This document shows positions 1 to 5,646 of a DNA stretch of 7,437 bases, in pieces; the first letter of the stretch is position 1; each line of letters starts with the position of its first letter. Position numbers and translations under genes: made by a program. The notes beneath the pieces are model-generated. The model saw nothing but the letters and a program-made list of their open reading frames with translations, was not told where the DNA came from and ran no database searches. The stretch is from Deltaproteobacteria bacterium (GTDB taxonomy: Bacteria > Desulfobacterota > DSM-4660 > Desulfatiglandales > Desulfatiglandaceae), in contig JAFDKD010000148.1 in the NCBI GenBank assembly GCA_019307165.1, positions 1 through 7,437 on the forward strand, read 5' to 3'.

Positions 1-75
1 CCGTTTTTTGGCGTGCTCGTACTCAGCGAAGCGGTGCTCGTTGTCGTAATCGAGGAGATCGTGCAGTTCGGTCAT
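1..75 (-). CDS. Possible partial protein at left edge, unknown
   Basis: A minus-strand frame is open from about position 132 to the left edge and has codon-like composition, with most third positions C or G. Its only ATG is at 75-73 and gives a peptide beginning MTELHDLLDYDNEHRFAEYE, acidic and probably helical. The frame is also coding-like upstream of that ATG (residues such as TAYSGATRQDVNLL), but a TAG at about 135-133 closes it and no start codon lies between. There is no clear Shine-Dalgarno sequence before the ATG. It could be the start of a gene running out of the window, or a decayed remnant of one. I do not recognise a family. Confidence 0.22.
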   Translation of the reverse strand, partial: MTELHDLLDYDNEHRFAEYEHAKKR

Positions 76-146
76 GAGCAGATTGACGTCTTGTCGGGTT
101 GCACCCGAATACGCAGTCAGGAAGCGTTGGGTGCCCTACGGCGATT

Positions 147-175
147 ACGACAACGACAACGACAACGAACACGAA
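147..175. repeat. Hexanucleotide tandem repeat ACGACA
   Basis: Three perfect ACGACA units lie at 147-164, followed by the degenerate ACGAAC and ACGAA at 165-175. On the minus strand the units read GTTGTC and would encode an artificial poly-valine run, so they are better read as non-coding simple repeats. Confidence 0.8.
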
Positions 176-184
176 TGCCCTTAT

Positions 185-211
185 CTTGGCGACCTTTGCG
201 TTCTTTGCGAC
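185..211. repeat. Nine-base tandem repeat, three units
   Basis: Three 9-mers follow one another: CTTGGCGAC (185-193), CTTTGCGTT (194-202) and CTTTGCGAC (203-211). A related pair, CTCCGCGAT and CTCTGCGGT, lies at 7060-7077 near the other end of the window. Function unknown. Confidence 0.7.
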
Positions 212-289
212 AGAAAACCGACCTCCGCGAAACCTGTAACCCGCAACGCGCAACACGAAACCCTGCGCCTCTAGCCCTGTGCCTTTTCT

Positions 290-859
290 TTATTTCTTCT
301 CAATCTTCCCCATAACGCCGCCAAGCCAGTCCTTGAAGTTGTCACCAACCGAGGGCTCTTTCACCACCAGCTTGCACACGGCGATCTTATCGGAATCCAT
401 GCTGACAGCCCGCGCGGTATAGGTTTTGGCTTCGATAGGGGGCTGGGTGATCACGATGACGTTTTCCATCTTTGCATTGGACCCGATCCTGGCGTTCAGT
501 AATTCGGCAACCTTCACCAGCGTACTCACCTTTGCCTCGAAATACCCGTTCTTGTCCACCTCGGCATCCGCTACCGCAACGTGGACCGTTTCGTCCCCTT
601 TCTTGACGCTGATCAACTGGATAAACACCGAATCCTCGGGCTCGAACCCCTTGCCCTTAAAAACGATTTGAGTCCCCGTCATGGCCGCAACGCCCAGGCT
701 GACCTCTCCCGGCTCCACAATCATCTGAGGCCCCTTGATGTCGGGGTCAAAATCCTTGGGCGGCGTTGCGCAGCCGGCCAGGAGAAAAAAAACGCCCATC
801 AGAAACAGCCCCATCCATTTCACACCGGTGCGTACATTTATTAACCGTATCATGCTCAT
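290..859 (-). CDS. Small outer-membrane-type lipoprotein, unknown function
   Basis: 189 residues. The N-terminus is a bacterial lipoprotein signal: basic residues R10, K14, a hydrophobic stretch at about 15-27, then the lipobox L27-A28-G29-C30, so C30 should be lipidated after signal peptidase II cleavage. Ala follows the Cys, not Asp, which fits Lol sorting to the outer membrane. The mature part (about 160 residues) contains an alternating beta-rich segment with a GTQIVFKGKGFEPEDSVFI pattern at about residues 60-80, reminiscent of an Ig-like or IPT/TIG sandwich, and ends in a lysine-rich tail. The fold is inferred. The start was chosen because AAGGAGG lies 8 nt before this ATG. A longer reading would place the Shine-Dalgarno inside the coding sequence and read through the promoter. 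A second ATG two codons later is possible. The gene is divergent from the reductase-ACP-KS genes, and no functional link to them can be shown. Confidence 0.85.
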   Translation of the reverse strand: MSMIRLINVRTGVKWMGLFLMGVFFLLAGCATPPKDFDPDIKGPQMIVEPGEVSLGVAAMTGTQIVFKGKGFEPEDSVFIQLISVKKGDETVHVAVADAEVDKNGYFEAKVSTLVKVAELLNARIGSNAKMENVIVITQPPIEAKTYTARAVSMDSDKIAVCKLVVKEPSVGDNFKDWLGGVMGKIEKK

Positions 860-910
860 GCCCTTTCCCTCCTTATATTCCATCCGAAATGCAACGGGTT
901 GATCTATGAG

Positions 911-940
911 ACTATAGGAAGATTGCAATTTTTGTGTCAA
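911..940 (-). promoter_or_regulatory. Sigma70-type promoter of the lipoprotein gene
   Basis: On the minus strand TTGACA (940-935) is a perfect -35 box and TATAGT (916-911) a 5/6 -10 box, separated by 18 bp. Transcription would start near 904, giving a leader of roughly 45 nt before the ATG at 859, with AAGGAGG just upstream of that start. This is the clearest promoter in the window. Confidence 0.75.
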
Positions 941-1040
941 GTTGAAAATCTGGAAAAACCCGACTACAAGGGGAAGGTCTTTTATGATATGGTTCCGAAA
1001 ACAATGGCGCGGCCTGGGACAGGGGTTGAAATAACGCGAT

Positions 1041-1808
1041 ATGAAAAATGACGTTTTCAAAGACAGGGTGGCGCTCATAACCGGCAGTTCCCGGGGAATC
1101 GGTCGTGTCATTGCCCTGAAATTCGCCGAATCCGGGGCCCATGTTGTTATCAACCACAGGCGGGACGACGAACATACAGACGTCAGGGTCCAACACGTCT
1201 GCGAGGCGGTACGCCGTTCCGGGCGGCACGCCCTTGCCGTCCGAGCGGATATATCGGATAAATCCGCGGTCAAGGGAATGATCCGGGCGGCGACGGAGCA
1301 ATTCGGCCGCCTCGATTTCCTGGTCCTGAATGCGGCCAGGGCCCCTTTCAAGCCCTTTGAAAGAATCCTGGAACGCGATCTGCGGCAGCTGGTGGACACG
1401 AATTTCCTGGGCCATGTCTTCTGTATTCAGGCGGCCCTTCCGCTGCTCAAAGAGAACGGCGGCAAGATCGTCTTCATTTCCAGCCTGGGCAGCCGTTTTT
1501 ACAACGCCTCGTATCCGCTCGGGAGCATGAAGGCCGCCATGGAAGCGGTGGTTCGAGATTGCGCGGAAGAGTTGAGGCCGTTCGGCATTTCGGTCAACGG
1601 GGTTTGCGGCGGCCTCGTGAAAACCGATTCCCTCAAGGTGATTCGCCAGCACGCGGAAAATCATGACGCAGTGCCGGAATACCTTCTGATGGATCCGGAA
1701 GAGATCGCCGATGTGGTCCGTTTCCTATGCAGCGATGCCGGCAGGGCCATTCACGGGCAGACCCTGATCGTCGATCGCGGCCTGAGCAACCGGCTGGGTG
1801 GGTGGTAG
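1041..1808 (+). CDS. FabL-like short-chain dehydrogenase/reductase
   Basis: 255 residues, normal length for a classical SDR. It has the Rossmann glycine motif TGSSRGIG (14-21), basic residues R40-R41 after the second strand (suggesting NADPH), the adenine-binding D70, an NAA motif starting at N97, the structural Asn N121 and a catalytic-Ser region ISSLGS (146-151). The ISSLGS segment, the following Y-rich loop, the later VNGVCGGLVKTDSLK segment and the C-terminal GQTLIVD resemble enoyl-ACP reductase III (FabL) more than FabG. The active-site spacing is odd: Y158 precedes K164 with five residues between, whereas classical SDRs have YxxxK and FabL has Y-x6-K. It probably reduces an enoyl- or beta-keto-acyl-ACP, and which one cannot be settled here. 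The start is the first ATG after an in-frame TAA at 1032-1034. The Shine-Dalgarno is weak (AGGGG about 15 nt upstream). The ACP gene follows after 212 bp. Confidence 0.85.
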   Translation: MKNDVFKDRVALITGSSRGIGRVIALKFAESGAHVVINHRRDDEHTDVRVQHVCEAVRRSGRHALAVRADISDKSAVKGMIRAATEQFGRLDFLVLNAARAPFKPFERILERDLRQLVDTNFLGHVFCIQAALPLLKENGGKIVFISSLGSRFYNASYPLGSMKAAMEAVVRDCAEELRPFGISVNGVCGGLVKTDSLKVIRQHAENHDAVPEYLLMDPEEIADVVRFLCSDAGRAIHGQTLIVDRGLSNRLGGW

Positions 1809-1816
1809 CAGGAGGG

Positions 1817-1949
1817 AGGTTGAGGTTGAGACTGAGGTCAAGACCAAAGATAGGTTGAGGCTAAGGATTAGGTTGAGAGGGAGACAAATCCCTTCTGTTT
1901 TCCTTTTCTCAACCTCAACCTTAACCTGAATCTTTATCTGAACCCTAAC
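1817..1949. repeat. Hexanucleotide-repeat inverted element, copy 1
   Basis: The left arm (1818-1876) is a run of purine-rich degenerate hexamers of the type GGTTGA/GGCTAA, with one 5-nt unit at 1848-1852. The right arm (1908-1949) is seven pyrimidine-rich hexamers of the type CTCAAC/CTTAAC. The outermost left block GGTTGAGGTTGAG (1818-1830) is the exact reverse complement of 1908-1920, a 13-bp perfect inverted repeat, and other registers also pair partially. It starts 9 nt after the reductase stop codon. The same architecture recurs at 5487-5564. It could form an RNA stem at the transcript end, but lacks a classic GC stem plus U-tract. Confidence 0.8.
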
Positions 1950-2020
1950 TTGCCATTGATCTGCGAAGCGGGACTGTGGCACGGCAGGCCAGACTTTATA
2001 TTTTTATCCGGAGGTAATAC

Positions 2021-2578
2021 ATGCAGGAATTGGTATCGAAACGCGCGGTCCTGGACGAGGTTCGGACATCCGTGGCTGAAGCCCTTGAAGTCGACCTTTC
2101 CACCGTAACCGCCGATAGTTCCCTCACGGGGGATCTGGGCGCCGAATCCCTCGATTTTCTGGACATCAACTACCGGCTGGAGCAGGCATTCGGCATCCGC
2201 ATGGCCAGATACTCCATCCTGGACCATGCTGAAGAGCAATTTGGAGAGGGCATTGTCCTGGACGAAAATTCGCGGCTTACGGCCCAAGGCGTGAATCTTC
2301 TGAATGCCCGCTACGGCGAAAATGCGGCCCATTTAAAGCCGGGCATGAGCATGGACGCATTGCCGCCCCTCATTACCGTGCAGGCCATGGCGGATGCGGT
2401 TCTGGACATCCTGGCCACCTACCCGCCGACCTGCCGGTCCTGCACGAAATCGGACTGGCGGGCCGACGGCACGCAGATCTCATGCGGGTCCTGCGGCGAA
2501 TTTCCCGTTTTCGATAACGGAGACGACCTGACCGTGCAATGGCTGAAAAGGGCGCAGGAAGAGGGAAATATCCTGTGA
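2021..2578 (+). CDS. Acyl carrier protein with C-terminal zinc-ribbon-like tail
   Basis: 185 residues, about twice a stand-alone ACP. Residues about 5-80 form an ACP domain with the phosphopantetheine site G40-A41-E42-S43-L44-D45, where S43 is the expected attachment serine. This is followed by the typical acidic helix II (DFLDINYRLEQAFGI). A middle segment of about 50 residues leads to a four-cysteine module C138-x2-C141-x13-C155-x2-C158, with the spacing of a small zinc ribbon, and an acidic tail. The role would be to carry acyl intermediates for the neighbouring ketosynthases. The zinc-ribbon-like part may mediate protein docking (inference). The start is supported by GGAGGT at 2010-2015, 5 nt before the ATG. 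Its TGA overlaps the GTG start of the next gene as GTGA, so the ACP and KS1 are probably translationally coupled. Confidence 0.88.
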   Translation: MQELVSKRAVLDEVRTSVAEALEVDLSTVTADSSLTGDLGAESLDFLDINYRLEQAFGIRMARYSILDHAEEQFGEGIVLDENSRLTAQGVNLLNARYGENAAHLKPGMSMDALPPLITVQAMADAVLDILATYPPTCRSCTKSDWRADGTQISCGSCGEFPVFDNGDDLTVQWLKRAQEEGNIL

Positions 2579-3867
2579 GTTTTTCGCAGTCAAAACGCCG
2601 GGTGGCCGTCACCGGATTCGGCATGATTACGCCCCTGGGCCTCAATACGGAAGAGACATTTTCCCTGGCCGAAAAGGGCGCCTCCGGCATTGACACGATA
2701 CGCTCGTTCAACGCCGAAGGTCTTCCTTGCCGGATCGCCGGGGAAGTCAAAAAAAAGGTCATTGACCCGCCTGAAGGGCTCCGCCGCCGTTGGCCGGCCA
2801 AGTTTTCTTCCCGTGCAGCAAAGCTTATGGCCGTTGCCGCGGACGAGGCCGCCCGCATGGCCGGCCTTGAGCAAATCACGGATCGGACGCGGATCGGCGT
2901 ATCTCTCGGGTCTTTCGGAGAGCGTCCCTCGATTGCCGACATCCTGTCCCATCAGCGTTACTGTAACAGCCCCGGGGAATGGGATCTGAAGGGCATGTCC
3001 AGGCAGGGGGGGTATGATTACCTCAGGTTCTATCGGCGAAAACCGGATATCGCCACGTCCCTCGTGGCCAGGGCCTTCGACTGCCGTGGTCCGAATCTCA
3101 CCCTGACATCGGCCTGCGCCGCGGGCGCCCAGGCCATTGGAGAGGCCTTCAGGGCCATCCGGACCGGGCAGTGCGACGTGATGATCGCCGGCGGGTGCGA
3201 GGCCATCATCTCTCTGATCGGACTCGCGGGATTCATCCTGTTGAAGGCCCTTTCGGAGCGCCATGCCTCCCCCCACAAGGCATCCAGGCCTTTCGACCGC
3301 AGGCGGAACGGCTTCGTCCTTTCCGAGGGCGCGGGCGCCGTTGTCCTGGAAGCCATGGATCATGCCCGAAACAGGGGCGCCCCCGTGTCCGGAGAATTGC
3401 TCGGCTACGGCGTTTCGGCCGATGCCTATCGCATTACGGATACCCAGCCCGAGGGAAAAGGGGCCGCCTTGGCCATGGAAGGTGCGCTGGCCGACGCGGC
3501 GCTGGCCCCCGAAAGCATTGAATACATCAATGCCCACGGCACATCCACACCCCGGAACGACGTCACGGAAACCATGGCCGTCAAGGCCGTTTTCGGAAAA
3601 CGGGCATACGACATCCCCATCAGCTCAAACAAATCCATGTTGGGCCACAGCATTGCGGCTTCCGGGGCCATTGAATTTATACTCACTCTCGTCGGCATGA
3701 ACCGCTCTACCATACTGCCGACCATCAACTATGAATTCTCCGACCCCGATTGCGATCTGTGGTATGTCCCCAATACGGCCATCGAACAACGTCACGGCAT
3801 TGCGCTTTCCAATTCTTTCGGCTTTGGTGGTCAGAATGCGTGTCTGTGCCTCGCCGGCGTACCATAG
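2575..3867 (+). CDS. FabF-type beta-ketoacyl-ACP synthase, catalytically complete (KS1)
   Basis: 430 residues from the GTG start, near the usual 410-430 for FabF/KAS II-type condensing enzymes. It catalyses Claisen condensation of an acyl chain with malonyl-ACP. The thiolase-fold signature is complete: N-terminal VAVTGFGMITPLG, nucleophile C181 in TSACAAGA, H321 in NAHGTST, H358 in KSMLGH (the 37-residue His-His spacing matches E. coli FabF) and the gating loop NSFGFGG at 413-419. The GTG start at 2575 is preferred because GAGGG lies 9 nt upstream and it overlaps the ACP stop by 4 nt. An in-frame ATG at 2539 lies inside the ACP gene and would add 12 residues unlike the family N-terminus. The Cys flank and hydrophobic loop resemble KS3 more than KS2. 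Chain-length and substrate preference cannot be read from sequence. Confidence 0.93.
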   Translation: MSFSQSKRRVAVTGFGMITPLGLNTEETFSLAEKGASGIDTIRSFNAEGLPCRIAGEVKKKVIDPPEGLRRRWPAKFSSRAAKLMAVAADEAARMAGLEQITDRTRIGVSLGSFGERPSIADILSHQRYCNSPGEWDLKGMSRQGGYDYLRFYRRKPDIATSLVARAFDCRGPNLTLTSACAAGAQAIGEAFRAIRTGQCDVMIAGGCEAIISLIGLAGFILLKALSERHASPHKASRPFDRRRNGFVLSEGAGAVVLEAMDHARNRGAPVSGELLGYGVSADAYRITDTQPEGKGAALAMEGALADAALAPESIEYINAHGTSTPRNDVTETMAVKAVFGKRAYDIPISSNKSMLGHSIAASGAIEFILTLVGMNRSTILPTINYEFSDPDCDLWYVPNTAIEQRHGIALSNSFGFGGQNACLCLAGVP

Positions 3868-3937
3868 GACACGGCTTATGGGCTTCCACCATAGGGGGCC
3901 TTGCAACAATCAAATCCTGTAAGTGATGCGTCCATTT

Positions 3938-3958
3938 GGTGTCAGGTGTCGGGTGTCA
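3938..3958. repeat. Three tandem 7-mers GGTGTC[A/G]
   Basis: GGTGTCA, GGTGTCG and GGTGTCA run head to tail. The reverse complement of the unit, TGACACC, reappears inside the second 42-bp repeat at 4091-4097, so the two intergenic repeats may share an origin. Confidence 0.75.
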
Positions 3959-4045
3959 GGAAGGGATTTGTTAGAAGCAGACCCTGGAAAATCCATTTGG
4001 GCAGTACCAACAGCAACACACAGCGGCATGGAAGTGTATTATTCG

Positions 4046-4129
4046 TACTGACACTTGTCGAAGATCCCGCCGTTGTTGGGCGGGGAATACTGACACCTGT
4101 CGAAGATCCCGCCGTAGTTGGGCGGGGAA
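4046..4129. repeat. Two tandem 42-bp repeats, each with a GC hairpin
   Basis: 4046-4087 and 4088-4129 are identical at 40 of 42 positions and directly abut. Each contains CCCGCC, a 7-nt loop, then GGCGGG (4066-4071 with 4079-4084, and 4108-4113 with 4121-4126), a compact 6-bp GC stem reminiscent of REP-type palindromes. There is no U-tract after either stem. The repeats end 62 nt before the KS2 start. With only two units and no spacers this is not a CRISPR array. Confidence 0.88.
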
Positions 4130-4191
4130 ACCTTATTGCAACATTGGCATAGCCGGAAGACGCTGAGATCCGCCACACGGGAGTTGTGCAG

Positions 4192-5481
4192 ATGGAAAAA
4201 GTCACGGACGATCACATCGTGGTTACGGGATTCGGCGCGATCACCCCACTTGGATCGAATTCCCGGGAAACATGGAACGCCGTTCTGTCCGGACAATGCG
4301 GCATTTGCCCTCCGGCGGGGATGAAAGCGGATGAAACCCCATGCCTCCGGTCAGCGCTGGTGGAGGATCTTCGAGCCTCGGACCTGGGCATCGGCCGAAA
4401 AGACGCCCGGTTCATGAGGAAAAGCGGCCTCATGCTCCTGAAGGCGTCGCAAGACGCCTTTCTCGATGCCCGGCTTGATGAACTTCCCGTCCCGGCGGAG
4501 CAAACGGGTTTTTTTGCCGGCACCGGGGCGGTTGACGCCGGAGAGCAGGACCTGTTGCCTGCCCTGCCGGGTTCCCTCGACCCGCAGGGGGAGTTGAGCC
4601 ATACGCGTTTTTTTGCCGACGCGTACAGGGCGATCCATCCCTTGTGGCCCCTTTCCATTCTCAACAACATCGCTTTTTGCCAAACCGCCATCCGCCTGAA
4701 CGTCAGGGGCGAAAACGCGGTATTCTCCCCTTACAACGACGCCGGGGCACAGGCCGTCCTCGAGGGCGTCAGGACCCTTCGACAGGAGCGTGCGCGCGCG
4801 GTCGTCGTGTCGGGCGTAAGTGAAGCGGCAACCCCGTTCAGCATGGCACGGGCGACGAATTCAGGCCTCCCGATCGCGGCCGGCGCTTCCCGCGATGCGC
4901 CGTGCCGCCCGTTTTCGAACCGCGCTTCCGGCACGGTGTTGGGCGAGGGCGCCGGCGCCCTTGTGCTGGAACGCCGCACCCATGCCCTCATGCGGGGCGT
5001 GGGGTTTCATGCCCGAATATCGGGTTACGGGGACGCCTGCATACCGGACAGCGAGGGCTGCGGTCCAACCGTTGAAGCCGTAAGAAGAAGCATGGAAGCG
5101 GCCCTGGTTTCCGCCCGACGGAATTTCGAGGACATGGACGTCCTGATCGCCCACGGGGACGGCACCGAGGCGGACCACAACGAAATCGCGGCCCTGAATG
5201 CGCTTTTCGATCGTTCGCAAAAAGGCCCGCGGGTTTTTTACCCCAAGGCCGCACTGGGCAATCTGCTGGCCGGCGCCCCCCTTGTGGATGCGGTCCTGGC
5301 CATGTTTATGATCTCGGAAGGACGGATACCCCATACCCTCAACGTCGATGCCGCCGGGAGCAGAATCCACCTGCCGGTGGTCCGCGGATGCCCGTTGGAG
5401 GCATCGGTGAAACGAATCATGATAAACAGTCGGGGTCCCGGGGGGCAGACGGCGTCGTTGATACTGGAGGGTTGTAAGTAA
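4192..5481 (+). CDS. Degenerate ketosynthase, chain-length-factor-like (KS2)
   Basis: 429 residues with an overall KS layout (IVVTGFGAITPLG at the N-terminus, LGEGAGALVLE mid-protein) but a broken active site. The nucleophile segment reads FSPYNDAGAQ, placing N182 (or Y181) where KS1 has C181. The first His is kept (H321 in IAHGDGT), the conserved Lys is kept (YPKAALGN), but the second His is N357. The gating loop NSFGFGG is NSRGPGG at 412-418. Chain-length factors of type II PKS and aryl-polyene systems are likewise Cys-less KS homologues that dimerise with an active KS. By analogy this is a candidate partner of KS1 or KS3 (inference). The frame is intact over full length, which argues for a maintained function. 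ATG at 4192 is favoured over the in-frame GTG at 4186 because GGGAG (4179-4183) lies 8 nt from the ATG but only 2 nt from the GTG. Confidence 0.88.
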   Translation: MEKVTDDHIVVTGFGAITPLGSNSRETWNAVLSGQCGICPPAGMKADETPCLRSALVEDLRASDLGIGRKDARFMRKSGLMLLKASQDAFLDARLDELPVPAEQTGFFAGTGAVDAGEQDLLPALPGSLDPQGELSHTRFFADAYRAIHPLWPLSILNNIAFCQTAIRLNVRGENAVFSPYNDAGAQAVLEGVRTLRQERARAVVVSGVSEAATPFSMARATNSGLPIAAGASRDAPCRPFSNRASGTVLGEGAGALVLERRTHALMRGVGFHARISGYGDACIPDSEGCGPTVEAVRRSMEAALVSARRNFEDMDVLIAHGDGTEADHNEIAALNALFDRSQKGPRVFYPKAALGNLLAGAPLVDAVLAMFMISEGRIPHTLNVDAAGSRIHLPVVRGCPLEASVKRIMINSRGPGGQTASLILEGCK

Positions 5482-5486
5482 GAAAA

Positions 5487-5564
5487 GGTTAAGGTTGAGG
5501 CTGAGGTCGAGAAGCTGATAATTCTGATTGTTTTGTTTTTCTTAACCTTAACCTCAGCCTTGAC
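5487..5564. repeat. Hexanucleotide-repeat inverted element, copy 2
   Basis: Left arm: GGTTAA, GGTTGA, GGCTGA, GGTCGA (5487-5510). Right arm: CTTAAC, CTTAAC, CTCAGC, CTTGAC (5541-5564). The block 5486-5496 is exactly complementary to 5544-5554, extendable to 14 bp with one G-U pair (5486-5499 with 5541-5554). An alternative register pairs 5498-5507 with 5551-5560. It begins 5 nt after the KS2 stop codon and shares unit, arm polarity and position with the element at 1817-1949. Confidence 0.82.
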
Positions 5565-5646
5565 CTGGTGCAAGCCGGCTGACTATTCCCCGCTGGACGG
5601 TATTTTTGACTGACTTAAATACAGAATTCGTAGGTGGATTAACGCC

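Larger units (their letters stand above)
76..289. other. Intergenic region with stacked short repeats
   Basis: No gene with a start, ribosome site and plausible composition is visible here apart from the minus-strand frame touching the left edge. The stretch is dominated by short tandem repeats with different unit lengths: 6-mers at 147-175, 9-mers at 185-211, and degenerate CGCAAC-type units around 239-260. No intrinsic terminator is evident downstream of the lipoprotein stop at 290-292. Confidence 0.6.
3868..4191. other. 324-bp gap between KS1 and KS2, repeat-bearing
   Basis: I see no gene here. The small frames that cross it owe part of their length to the 42-bp duplication. It contains a triplet of 7-mers (3938-3958) and a 42-bp tandem duplication (4046-4129). 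No convincing -35/-10 pair or intrinsic terminator was found, so whether KS2 has its own promoter is open. Confidence 0.65.

Noticed and set aside
23..256. Minus-strand frame with a poly-valine run
   Set aside because: The valines come from translating the ACGACA tandem repeat; not a transmembrane protein.
290..1399. Lipoprotein frame extended to a 369-residue protein
   Set aside because: The extension runs through the TTGACA/TATAGT promoter and AAGGAGG site and antisense into the reductase gene. The lipobox would then be far from the N-terminus.
912..1664. 250-residue minus-strand open frame
   Set aside because: Antisense to the well-supported reductase, with no recognisable domain and no ribosome site; an effect of GC-rich codon bias.
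1976..1992. Possible sigma54 promoter (TGGCACG) before the ACP gene
   Set aside because: The -24-like half is present but no GC/TTGC -12 element occurs at the required spacing.
2590..3537. 315-residue minus-strand open frame within KS1
   Set aside because: It mirrors a clear ketosynthase with conserved motifs. The antisense product is Gly/Arg-rich and domainless.
4046..4129. CRISPR-like array
   Set aside because: Only two units that abut without spacers, and no cas genes in view.
3901..4152. Small plus-strand frame with a repeated VEDPAVVGRG peptide
   Set aside because: The peptide repeat only reflects the 42-bp DNA duplication, whose length is a multiple of three. There is no start context, and the DNA hairpin better explains the conservation.
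4186..4191. GTG start for KS2 two codons upstream
   Set aside because: The GGGAG site is only 2 nt away, too close; ATG at 4192 has 8-nt spacing.
5600..5640. Promoter with TTGACT before KS3
   Set aside because: No -10-like hexamer at 16-18 bp from the TTGACT at about 5606.
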